Shown here: positions 1-8,321 of the stretch, piece after piece
How positions within the stretch are numbered: position 1 is the stretch's first letter
Layout: the number at the start of each line of letters is the position of its first letter
DNA from: CATOSD01 sp965203135
Lineage (GTDB): Bacteria; Chloroflexota; Dehalococcoidia; Lucifugimonadales; CATOSD01
DNA length: 64,000 nt
Reading direction: 5' to 3'
Assembly: GCA_965203135.1 (NCBI GenBank)
Contig: CBDBBO010000003.1
Span: forward strand, 62,001 to 126,000
Position numbers and translations under genes: made by a program
Notes under the pieces: model-generated
The model's input: only the letters and a program-made list of their open reading frames with translations
Database searches by the model: none
Told to the model about the DNA's origin: nothing

Positions 1-2
1 GC

Positions 3-3000
3 GGCGGCTACGGGATCGTTGTAGGAACGGAAGACCGGCTTCCGGACGAGGCGCTGGTCGACCCGGAAGCCTTCGCGGATCGTATGGTCGAATTGCATCC
101 TCATGGCTCCAGCGAGCTGGGCCTCCTCAGGAGGAGCGGTGGAGCCCTGGCGGAAGTGCTGCGGGGCGAGGTGGACCCACTATCAATACTATTCCCGAGA
201 GAGGGCCCCGGCGCGGCGGACTTCTACTTCACCGCACCGGCTTCGAGGGCCTCGAACAGGATGCTGGCGGACGCGGTGGCCGCGACCGTAGCCGACTGGC
301 CGGAGGGACGCCGGCTGCGCATTCTGGAGGTGGGCGCGGGCACCGGCTCCGGAACATCCGTGGTGCTGCCGGAACTGCCGGACGGCGGGTTCGACTACGT
401 GTTCACCGACATCTCGGCGGGCTTCTTTGCCGAGGCCGAGATCCGTTTCAGCGATTCGGGAGCGCCCATCGAGTACCGGCCGCTGGATATCGAGCGAGAC
501 CCTGCCGACCAGGGTTTCGATCTCCATTCCTATGATCTGGTCATAGCCGTCAACGTGCTGCACGCCACGCGGGACCTGGGAGAGACCCTGACCAACTGTA
601 AGAGTCTGCTGGCCCCGTCCGGCCAGCTGCTCGCCGTGGAGAGCCTGCGGGGGCGCGGGTGGCAGGACATGACCTTTGGGCAACTGGACGGATGGTGGCG
701 CTACTCCGACGCCTACAGGCCGAACCACGCCGTCGCCTCGCCCGAAGTCTGGCTCCAGGCCCTGGCCGACACCGGATTCGTAGACTCGGCGGTACTGGGC
801 GGCGAGAGCGTGGGCGACATGGGCCCCGTGGGTTCCGGCGTCATTCTGGGCCGGGGACCCGAGCATATCACCCTGGCGGAAGGCGTCTGGGTGCTGGCCG
901 CCCACAATGAGGCTGCGGCGGTTGATCTGGCGGGAGGCTTCGCGGCGCAAAATCAGAAGGTGGTCGTCGCGAGCAATAGCCGGAGCGATAGCTCGCCTCC
1001 CAGTGGCGCAGGTGTTTTACATGCCGCGGTCGATGCGGAACGGCGGGAGTCGTGGAGCCAACTGCTGGAGTCCCTGCCGGACGATGTCCCGTTGCACGGA
1101 GTAGTCCACTGCTCTTCGCTGGAGGGCCTGGGGACAGAGGCGACGACGGAGCAGTTGGCGCAGGAAGTGAGGAGGGTCGGTTCGAGCGCCCTTGCATTGA
1201 CGCAGGCCCTGCAGGATTCGGGTGTGGTGCCGGTCAAGGGGCTGTCGTTCATCACCAGGGGAGCCCAGGCGCTGGAACGGGACTACATGCGACGCAGCGT
1301 CGAGGAACTGCCCGGCGCCACCCTCTGGGGGTTCGGCAAGGCGCTGGCGCGGGAGGTTGGCCATCTGCAACCCAGAATGATCGATCTGGACCCGGATGCG
1401 TCGCCGAACATCGACAGCCTGGTCGACGAGCTGATGTTCCCCGATTCCGAAACCCATATCGCCTACCGGTCCGGCGACCGTTTGGCCTCACGTCTCGTGA
1501 GGAGGAGTGACGCCAGGCCTCGACTGGACTTGCCGGATGAACCGGACTGGCGGCTCGTCTCCACCGCGGGTGAGGGTCTGCAGGGACTGCACACGGTGCC
1601 CGCTACGCCGCAACCGCTCCAGAGCGGCGAGGTTCGAGTGCGGGTGGAAGCGGCAGGGCTCAACTTCTCCGACGTCCTCATAGGCATGGGGGCCGTCGAG
1701 ATGGACCCGATGTTGGGCGACGAGTTCTGCGGCCGCATTGCGGAAGTCGCCGATGACGTTTCCGGGTTCCGAGTGGGCGATCGCGTGGTGGGGCTGGGAA
1801 TCGGCACTTTCAGGCCGGACGCGGTAACGCGGGCGGAGATGGTGGCGCCGGCATCGCCGGATACCCCGGCGGCTGCTCTGGCTACCGTACCCACTTCTTT
1901 CGTTTCCGCGGAGTTGGCCTTCCAGATGTCCGGGTTGGAAAAGGGAGATCGCGTACTTGTTCATACCGCGTCAGGCGGTGTGGGGCTGGCGGCCACCCAA
2001 CTGGTTGAAGCCGCGGGAGCGGAAGTGTTCGCGACGGCCAGCGTAGCCAAGCATGACTACCTGCGGTCGCTGGGCATATCCCACGTCTACGACAGCCGGA
2101 GCACCGTTTTCGGAAGCGAGATTCTGGAGGCCACGGGAGGAGAGGGCGTCGACGTGGTGTTGAACAGCCTCACGGGGCCGGGGTTCATCGAAGCCAGCCT
2201 CTCGTGCCTGGCCGAGGGCGGCCGCTTTGTGGAGATGGGCAGGCGCGACATCTGGAGCGCCGACGACATGGCCGCCGCCCGTCCCGACGTTGCCTATTCG
2301 GTGCTGGAAGTCGACGCGCTGAAGAGGCAGGACCCTGCAACGGCCGGGGCGTCTCTGCGGAGGGTGATGGGGCGCCTGGAAGCCGGAGAGTTGCGTCCCC
2401 TCGTCCATACACGTTGGCCCATGGCGGAAATCAGGCCGGCAATGGAGTTTATGCAGTCGGCACGCCATATCGGCAAGAACGTGATCGTGATGCCCCCATT
2501 GACCGGGGGGCGGTTGAAGGCGGATCGGACGTACCTCGTGACGGGCGGGTTGGGCGGAATCGGGACCGTGGTGGCCGGTTGGCTGGCCGACCGGGGAGCC
2601 GGGGTCATCGTGTTGAACGGCCGCCGCGCCCCGGACGCCGCTGCCGAGGAGGTTATCGACGCCCTGAGACGACAGGGCGCCGACGTGCGCGTAGAGTTGG
2701 CCGACATGACCGATACGGCCGCAATCGATGCTATGCTGGCCCGGCTGGACGCCGCCGCGCCGCCGCTGGCCGGTGTGATTCACAGTGTCGGCGTGCTCTC
2801 CGACGGTTCGCTGGGAAACCAGACCTGGGAGCGGTTCGAGCAGGTGCTGTCGCCCAAGGTGCTTGGCGCCTGGCATCTGCACAAGTCGACGCTGGACATG
2901 GACCTCGATATGTTCGTCCTCTTCTCGAGCATAACCGGGGTTGTGGGTAACTCGGGCCAGGGCAACCATGCTGCGGCGAACGCTTTCCTGGACCAACTGG

Positions 3001-5462
3001 CCGGTTACCGGCGCTCCCTGGGGTTGCCGGGGCAGTCCATAGCCTGGGGAGCCTGGGCCGGGCTGGGCGAGGCCGAAGAGCAGCGAGAGCGTATCGAGCG
3101 GCAACTGGCCGCATCTGGAACCGGCTGGATAGCTCCACAGCAGGGCCTCCGAGCCTTCGATGCGTTTGTGCGCCAAGACCTGACGGCCGGGATGGTTTCG
3201 GTAGTGGACTGGCCGATACTCGCAGAGAATTTCGAAGGACGAAACCCATTCCTGGAGGAACTGCTCTCCGAGGACTCGGATACCGACGGTTCGAACGGAG
3301 GAGTCGACGCCGACATCCTGTCGCAGTTGAGGCAGAGTCCCGCCACCGACTGGGAGCCATTGCTGGTTTCCTTCCTGCAGGCGGAGTTGCAGGCGGTGTT
3401 GAGGCTGCCCGCCGCGCCGGCGCCGACCGTGGGGTTCTTCGACCTGGGGATGGACTCGCTGATGGCGGTCGAGCTACGGAACCGGCTGAACAGAGCCCTG
3501 TTGGGCGAGTACGTGGTGTCCAACACTGCCGTTTTCGACTATCCCGACATCGACACGCTGGCGGGCCACTTGTCCGGCGAACTTGGCCAGCTTGGTGAGG
3601 TCCCGGATGTTCCCGCGTCTGCTGAGACCGTTGGGCCTGAGACAAGGCTGACGGCGAAGAGTGACGACGATGGAATCGCGGTTGTGGGCATGGCCTGCCG
3701 CTTTCCCGGAGCCGATAGCCTGGAGACATTCTGGGAGTTGCTGGAATCGGGCCGCGACGCGGTGACCACCGGCCGTCAGGACGCCGGGATGTGGAGCGGC
3801 GCCGTGGGCGACCCGGATGCCGGGGACGTCGCGACCACGCGGGGCGCGTTTGTGGATGGAATCGACTGGTTCGATTCCAGGTTCTTCCGCATCGCGCCGA
3901 TAGAGGCGCGGATGATGGACCCGCAGCAGCGGATGCTGCTGGAGACGACCTGGCAGGCCCTGGAAGACGCGGCCGTGAACCCCGACAGCCTGCGGGGCAG
4001 TCGGACCGGCGTGTATGCCGGAGTCGGTGGGAGCGAGTACCGCGACCTGTTCCAGGCCAGCAAGCGGGAGCACAGCTACCTGGGAACGACCGGAAGCGTG
4101 GCTGTGGGGCGCATAGCCTTCGCGCTGGGGCTGGAAGGGCCGGCGATGCCCGTGGACCTGGCCTGCGCGTCGTCTCTGGCCGCGGTCCACCAGGCGGTCG
4201 TCGGTCTACAGCGGGGAGAAGTCGATCTCGCCCTCGCCGGCGGCGTTAACGCGATTCTCTCCCCCTCGGTCTCGCGATTCATGATGGAAGCCGGCATGTT
4301 GTCTCCAACCGGACGCTGCCACCCGTTCGACGCGTCCGCCGACGGCTACGTGCGCGGCGAGGGGTGTGGAGTGGTGGTGCTAAAGCGGCTCAGCGAAGCC
4401 GAGGCCGACGGCGACCGGATATGGGCCGTGATACGAGGGTCCGCGGTCAACCAGAACGGCGCGAGCGCGGGCCTGACGGTGCCCAACGGGCCGTCCCAGG
4501 TGCGCGTGATGGAGGAGGCCCTCGTGCAGGCGGGCGCGTCGCCCTCCCAGGTCGACTACCTGGAGGCGCACGCGACGGGGTCGCAGCTCGGCGACCCGAT
4601 CGAGCTGAACGCGGCGGCGGCCGTGTACGGCGAGGGGCGCGACAACGGGAGGCCGTTGCTCGTTGGATCCGTGAAGTCCAACATCGGGCACACGGAGTCG
4701 GCGGCCGGAATTGCCGCGCTCATTAAGACGGTTCTGTCCATGAACCGGGGAGTGATTCCCAGGCACCTTCACTTCGAGGAGCCGAATCCGAATTTCGAAT
4801 GGGACAGACGACCTGTGCGAGTCACTTCCGAGAAGACCGCGTGGCCTGCCGGCAACGGACGTATGCCGCTGGCGGGCGTCAACGCATTCGGGCTGTCCGG
4901 AGCGAACGCGCACGTTCTGGTCGAGGGCTACCGGGCTACGCCGCCGGCAGTTTCGGAGACTGACGACTTTCGGCCTGTTGCGGGCAGTCCGGCGCCGGTG
5001 CGCCCCGGGTCGGAGGACGCGGCTATGCCGAGGGCAGACGAAGGTTCGGAGATTCCTGCCCGGATGCTGCCGCTGTCCGGCCGGTCGCCGGAGGCTCTTC
5101 ACGATCTGGCCGCGCGCTACCTGTCGTGGCTGGACGACGAGGGTGGGACAGCGTCGCAGGATGTGCTGTCCGACATGGCGTGGACGGCGTCGGTCGGGAG
5201 GAGCCATTTCGACCACCGCGTGGGAGTGGTGTTCAGAGACCTGAGCGAGCTCAGGGAGGGTCTGAACGCAGTAGTGACGTCGAACGACGCCGTCGATGCC
5301 GCGATCAGTCAGCCGGGCTCCCGGATGGCGTTCCTGAGGGACGTTGCGCGGTCTTACGAGTCCGGTGAGGACGTTTGCTTCGACGACCTGTTCGCGGGCG
5401 AAGAGCGCAGACGAATCTCGATCCCGACTTACCCCTTCCAGCGAAGGCGGCACTGGCTATAG
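3..5462 (+). CDS. Modular type I polyketide synthase, 5'-truncated by window edge (CMT-structural KR-ER-KR-ACP-KS)
   Basis: The frame is open to base 3, so the protein begins upstream; the first internal Met is at 84 (numbering below from it). Order of domains: C-methyltransferase (ILEVGAGTG, residues 80-88); a structural, non-catalytic KR half (about 275-480); enoyl reductase (NADPH loop HTASGGVG near 626); ketoreductase (TGGLGGIG near 820, Ser in SSITG near 948); ACP with phosphopantetheine Ser1125 (MDSL); ketosynthase with Cys1361 (ACASS), His1496 (EAHATG) and His1536 (NIGH). The protein ends with a KS-to-AT linker and the post-AT linker YPFQRRRHWL, with no AT core between. It is a methyl-branching, fully reducing module followed by the start of the next one. 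KS-AT-DH presumably lie upstream. Sponge-symbiont 'sup'-type PKSs for methyl-branched fatty acids have a similar layout (family knowledge). Confidence 0.93.
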   Translation, partial: GGYGIVVGTEDRLPDEALVDPEAFADRMVELHPHGSSELGLLRRSGGALAEVLRGEVDPLSILFPREGPGAADFYFTAPASRASNRMLADAVAATVADWPEGRRLRILEVGAGTGSGTSVVLPELPDGGFDYVFTDISAGFFAEAEIRFSDSGAPIEYRPLDIERDPADQGFDLHSYDLVIAVNVLHATRDLGETLTNCKSLLAPSGQLLAVESLRGRGWQDMTFGQLDGWWRYSDAYRPNHAVASPEVWLQALADTGFVDSAVLGGESVGDMGPVGSGVILGRGPEHITLAEGVWVLAAHNEAAAVDLAGGFAAQNQKVVVASNSRSDSSPPSGAGVLHAAVDAERRESWSQLLESLPDDVPLHGVVHCSSLEGLGTEATTEQLAQEVRRVGSSALALTQALQDSGVVPVKGLSFITRGAQALERDYMRRSVEELPGATLWGFGKALAREVGHLQPRMIDLDPDASPNIDSLVDELMFPDSETHIAYRSGDRLASRLVRRSDARPRLDLPDEPDWRLVSTAGEGLQGLHTVPATPQPLQSGEVRVRVEAAGLNFSDVLIGMGAVEMDPMLGDEFCGRIAEVADDVSGFRVGDRVVGLGIGTFRPDAVTRAEMVAPASPDTPAAALATVPTSFVSAELAFQMSGLEKGDRVLVHTASGGVGLAATQLVEAAGAEVFATASVAKHDYLRSLGISHVYDSRSTVFGSEILEATGGEGVDVVLNSLTGPGFIEASLSCLAEGGRFVEMGRRDIWSADDMAAARPDVAYSVLEVDALKRQDPATAGASLRRVMGRLEAGELRPLVHTRWPMAEIRPAMEFMQSARHIGKNVIVMPPLTGGRLKADRTYLVTGGLGGIGTVVAGWLADRGAGVIVLNGRRAPDAAAEEVIDALRRQGADVRVELADMTDTAAIDAMLARLDAAAPPLAGVIHSVGVLSDGSLGNQTWERFEQVLSPKVLGAWHLHKSTLDMDLDMFVLFSSITGVVGNSGQGNHAAANAFLDQLAGYRRSLGLPGQSIAWGAWAGLGEAEEQRERIERQLAASGTGWIAPQQGLRAFDAFVRQDLTAGMVSVVDWPILAENFEGRNPFLEELLSEDSDTDGSNGGVDADILSQLRQSPATDWEPLLVSFLQAELQAVLRLPAAPAPTVGFFDLGMDSLMAVELRNRLNRALLGEYVVSNTAVFDYPDIDTLAGHLSGELGQLGEVPDVPASAETVGPETRLTAKSDDDGIAVVGMACRFPGADSLETFWELLESGRDAVTTGRQDAGMWSGAVGDPDAGDVATTRGAFVDGIDWFDSRFFRIAPIEARMMDPQQRMLLETTWQALEDAAVNPDSLRGSRTGVYAGVGGSEYRDLFQASKREHSYLGTTGSVAVGRIAFALGLEGPAMPVDLACASSLAAVHQAVVGLQRGEVDLALAGGVNAILSPSVSRFMMEAGMLSPTGRCHPFDASADGYVRGEGCGVVVLKRLSEAEADGDRIWAVIRGSAVNQNGASAGLTVPNGPSQVRVMEEALVQAGASPSQVDYLEAHATGSQLGDPIELNAAAAVYGEGRDNGRPLLVGSVKSNIGHTESAAGIAALIKTVLSMNRGVIPRHLHFEEPNPNFEWDRRPVRVTSEKTAWPAGNGRMPLAGVNAFGLSGANAHVLVEGYRATPPAVSETDDFRPVAGSPAPVRPGSEDAAMPRADEGSEIPARMLPLSGRSPEALHDLAARYLSWLDDEGGTASQDVLSDMAWTASVGRSHFDHRVGVVFRDLSELREGLNAVVTSNDAVDAAISQPGSRMAFLRDVARSYESGEDVCFDDLFAGEERRRISIPTYPFQRRRHWL

Positions 5463-5533
5463 ACGCGGGCTGGTATGCCGCCGCCCCGGCCGGGTTGCGA
5501 ACTCGGCTGGAAGAAAGGCCCGTAAATCGCGAG

Positions 5534-5564
5534 TTGACTTTGTTGCGCGCAAGTGGTTAGCTTA
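5534..5564 (+). promoter_or_regulatory. Candidate sigma70-like promoter for the discrete ACP gene
   Basis: TTGACT at 5534-5539 is followed, 18 nt later, by TAGCTT (about 5558-5563), a weak -10. It lies in the short gap between the PKS stop and the ACP gene, about 50 nt before the ACP start. The -35 is good and the -10 poor, so this is only a candidate; the ACP could also be co-transcribed with the PKS. Confidence 0.3.
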
Positions 5565-5611
5565 ACGAGTGGGACAGTTCCCAGAAAAACACCGGAAGGA
5601 GAATCAATCAA

Positions 5612-5857
5612 ATGGCATCAACTGAAGACAGGGTAAGAAAGCTGATTGCGGACAACCTGGAAGTGGACGGAAAGCCCGTTGACTCGTCGATGGCGCTCAC
5701 TTCCAGTCTCCTGGACGCCGGGGTGTCCTCCATGGACCTCGTCTCGTTCGGAAGGGTCATACAGGATGAGTTCGGCATCAAGTTCGCCGTCGAACAGTGC
5801 ACCGAGCTGAACAGCCTGGGCCGGCTGATCGAGTTCATCGATTCCCAGGCGGCATAG
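5612..5857 (+). CDS. Discrete acyl carrier protein
   Basis: 81 aa, the normal length of a stand-alone ACP. The carrier motif is LLDAGVSSMDLVSF, in which the second Ser is the expected 4'-phosphopantetheine site; the usual Asp before it is replaced by Ser. The start is set by a strong Shine-Dalgarno (GGAAGGAG, 5594-5601). It follows the PKS gene by about 150 nt on the same strand and is the last gene of the visible cluster. It probably supplies or accepts the acyl chain for the terminal AT-less KS of the PKS. No thioesterase or phosphopantetheinyl transferase is nearby. Confidence 0.88.
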   Translation: MASTEDRVRKLIADNLEVDGKPVDSSMALTSSLLDAGVSSMDLVSFGRVIQDEFGIKFAVEQCTELNSLGRLIEFIDSQAA

Positions 5858-5873
5858 CGCCTCGATTACAATA

Positions 5874-5912
5874 GCCGGCGTCGTGCTTCCTCAGGGATGA
5901 CGCGACGCCGGC
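5874..5912. terminator. Hairpin between convergent ACP and permease genes
   Basis: A perfect 10-bp inverted repeat, GCCGGCGTCG (5874-5883) and CGACGCCGGC (5903-5912), with a 19-nt loop, fills the 56-nt gap between two convergent genes. There is no clear T-tract on either side, so it is a possible bidirectional terminator rather than a textbook one. Confidence 0.45.
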
Positions 5913-5913
5913 G

Positions 5914-7662
5914 CTATGCTTCCACCCGGATGGTAATCACGTCCATTCCATAATACTTCTGGTGGCGCACCGACGTTGCGTAGTGACGCAGCAACCGGAA
6001 GGACATCTCTCTTTCGTCCGTAGTCTGCTCTTCATCGTCCAGGTGCGCGAGGCGGTCTTCGAGGTTCTGCTCTTCCTCCAGGATGGAGACGAACTCGAGG
6101 TCCACGGCATCCCCTTCCGGGCGCGCGGTAATCATCAGTTGCGGAGTCTTGCCGTTTGCTCCGTCGACCCGGAACTCGTTGCCCGGCTGAAGCAGGCTTG
6201 ACAGCGCTTCCTCGCCCGCCGAGCGCAGTCGCAACGTTGATCTTTCGCTCCATCCCATTTCATTCGCCACGTCCTGCATGAACCCGTCGACAAGCGGCAG
6301 ATCCGCAATATCCAACGTGGAGCGAAAACGTTTTGGTCGGGCGCTCGTCGCGTTCAGAAAAACGGTGAGGACAATTGCGGTCGTGGCGCCAACGGTGATG
6401 CCATTGCCGAGGAGCGCGCCCCAGGGACTTCCCAGGATGCCCTCTATGATGTTTCGCTGGAGCAGCCCCGCGCCGACCGCGAACGACAGGCCAACCACAA
6501 GCGACTTCTCGAGGTCGAGCCCGTCGCGAACAATGGTCTGCAGTCCTTCGACGAAAAATATGCCCAGCGTAACCAGCAGCAGGGCGCCCATTACGGGGCT
6601 TGGTATCGTGAGGAGCGCACCGGTCAGTTTGGGGAGCAGCGCCATGACTACCAGAATGACGGCCATGGCGTAGCCAACGTACCTCGACGCCACACCGGTC
6701 ATGTTCACGACCGAGGCGGTGAATGACGAGTACGAAGAGGCCGGCGGTGTTCCGGCGAGCCCGGACATCAGGATGCCCGCGCCATTGGCGTAAATGGACC
6801 CCTGGAGCAGGCGAAAGTCGGTTGAACCAGGTTGCCGGCGGGCAGTGCGTTGGATCACCACGCTGTCACCGATTCCCTTGATCGACTGGACGAGGGTTAC
6901 TATCAGGAACATTGGTAGTAGCGCCCAGAACGAGGCGCTCGGCCTGAGCTCCAACCCCTCAAAGCCGACCTCCGGGATGCCGAGCCATGGCGCGGAATAC
7001 AGTCGGTCCAGATCGTACACGCCCAGCAGCGCCGCCGCTACGCAGCCGGACAGGAACCCTATCAGCATGGACCAGGGACGCAGCCGACGGGGAGCGCGCA
7101 GCACCAGGACGACGGATACAACCAGCGTGACCACGGCCACGAGAGGCCCCGCGAACGACGCCGAGCCCGCCGAGACCTCCTCGATACGGTCGAGGCAGAA
7201 TGGCAGGACGGAGACCGCAATCAGCATGAGAACCGTCCCTGAGACCGCGGGAGTCAATACGCGCCGGAGCTGCGGAAGCCAGGTTGCAATCGCGAAAAAG
7301 AAGACCGCGGAGACGACCATAAGACTCGCCAGCAATGCCGGGCCGCCCTCGGCCAGCGCGAGCACGGCCAGCGCGATGTAGTTTGGCGAAACGCCGGTGA
7401 CCACCATGTGGCCCGCGCCAAGGCGACCTATGCGGGAGGCCTGAAGCGCGGTTACTATCGCCATGATTCCCAGGGCCGCGAACATCGCCCAGGTCAGGTA
7501 CTCATCCCCCAGGCCCGCGGCGAGGACCGTCACCACGACTATGGAAATGGCTGGCGGCAACACCAGCATAACGCCCTGAAATCCGACAACGAAGGCGTCC
7601 AGAATCGAGCACTTCTCTTCCGGCTCATGGCTGATGCGGTCGTTCACCTGAGATGTCGCCAC
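5914..7662 (-). CDS. NCS2-type xanthine/uracil permease fused to a degenerate GHKL-like C-terminal domain
   Basis: About 582 aa from a GTG at 7662, chosen because GAGGAG sits 9 nt upstream; a longer frame would overlap the cytochrome gene. About the first 460 residues form a polytopic nucleobase permease (NCS2/NAT). The segment GIGDSVV and the later GTPPASSYSSFTASVVNMTG match its substrate-site helices. The last 110 residues resemble RsbW/SpoIIAB-type GHKL ATPases in layout (LRLRSAGEEALSSLL, then a closing YGMDVITIRV strand), but the N-box Asn is Ser and no DxGxG motif is seen, so ATP binding is doubtful. It lies 40 nt downstream of the cytochrome c gene, probably as an operon. Inner-membrane purine/pyrimidine uptake is likely. 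Confidence 0.8.
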   Translation of the reverse strand: MATSQVNDRISHEPEEKCSILDAFVVGFQGVMLVLPPAISIVVVTVLAAGLGDEYLTWAMFAALGIMAIVTALQASRIGRLGAGHMVVTGVSPNYIALAVLALAEGGPALLASLMVVSAVFFFAIATWLPQLRRVLTPAVSGTVLMLIAVSVLPFCLDRIEEVSAGSASFAGPLVAVVTLVVSVVLVLRAPRRLRPWSMLIGFLSGCVAAALLGVYDLDRLYSAPWLGIPEVGFEGLELRPSASFWALLPMFLIVTLVQSIKGIGDSVVIQRTARRQPGSTDFRLLQGSIYANGAGILMSGLAGTPPASSYSSFTASVVNMTGVASRYVGYAMAVILVVMALLPKLTGALLTIPSPVMGALLLVTLGIFFVEGLQTIVRDGLDLEKSLVVGLSFAVGAGLLQRNIIEGILGSPWGALLGNGITVGATTAIVLTVFLNATSARPKRFRSTLDIADLPLVDGFMQDVANEMGWSERSTLRLRSAGEEALSSLLQPGNEFRVDGANGKTPQLMITARPEGDAVDLEFVSILEEEQNLEDRLAHLDDEEQTTDEREMSFRLLRHYATSVRHQKYYGMDVITIRVEA

Positions 7663-7702
7663 TGATCGATGCTCCTCGAGTACATGCTCGGCGGCTGACG
7701 GC

Positions 7703-8155
7703 TCAGCACACGGTGGAGTAGACGCCGCTTTCGAAAAGGCCGTTCGCGCGCTGCGTCTCGCGGACGTAGCAGATGATTTCTTCAATCTCGTCGGCGGACA
7801 CGCCTGGAACCGGGGCCATGTCGCCGAACTCCCAGTGGTGCGACTGAACCCCGTTTCGCACCGCGTTGCGGAAGCTGGCGTCGGGGTGATGGCCGGGATG
7901 GTAGACGCGGTCTAAAAGCGGCGGGCCCTGCCTTGTGCCGATCGCGCCCGCGCCGTGGCAAATGGAGCAGTTGGCGTTGAAGACGGACTCGCCGGCGCGG
8001 GCCATTTCGGAAAGGCCGGAGCCGGACGAGGGCGCCTGGCTCGCTGCCTGTGGCGCGGAAGAGGTAAGTGGAGGCGTGTCGTTACCGCCGCAAGCTGCGA
8101 TTGCGAGCAGCACGGCGAGTGTGGCGGCGACGAATGCGACGAGTGATGCCTTCAC
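7703..8155 (-). CDS. Class I cytochrome c lipoprotein
   Basis: 150 aa from a GTG start with GGAGAGG just upstream. The N-terminus is a lipoprotein signal (hydrophobic run, lipobox AIAAC around residue 22), then a Ser/Ala/Pro linker. A single haem site CSICH lies near residue 66, and Met in DMAPVPG is the likely sixth ligand. It should be a membrane-anchored extracytoplasmic electron carrier. It precedes the permease in an apparent two-gene operon, an odd pairing with no obvious pathway. Confidence 0.88.
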   Translation of the reverse strand: MKASLVAFVAATLAVLLAIAACGGNDTPPLTSSAPQAASQAPSSGSGLSEMARAGESVFNANCSICHGAGAIGTRQGPPLLDRVYHPGHHPDASFRNAVRNGVQSHHWEFGDMAPVPGVSADEIEEIICYVRETQRANGLFESGVYSTVC

Positions 8156-8274
8156 ATTTCCTCTCCATACCTTGGTGGTCTAACTGGACGGGCTCGGCGC
8201 TGCTTATTCTAATGCGACGGGCAGCTAAGTGGTAGCATGGTCGGCTTCCGGGCCGCTCGAACAGGGGCCTGGTC

Positions 8275-8303
8275 TTGACTGCGAAGGGCCGCGCATATAG
8301 GCT
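8275..8303 (+). promoter_or_regulatory. Candidate promoter upstream of the coiled-coil gene
   Basis: TTGACT at 8275-8280 is followed by TAGGCT 17 nt later, or TATAGG with a 15-nt spacer. Transcription would begin only about 10-15 nt before the AGGAGG ribosome site of the gene at 8322. The match is moderate. Confidence 0.3.
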
Positions 8304-8321
8304 GACTTCCAGGAGGTCAAC

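Noticed and set aside
1971..3176. Long antisense open frame (about 400 codons) inside the PKS gene
   Set aside because: Mirror of a high-GC coding strand; no domain, no ribosome site, low-complexity composition.
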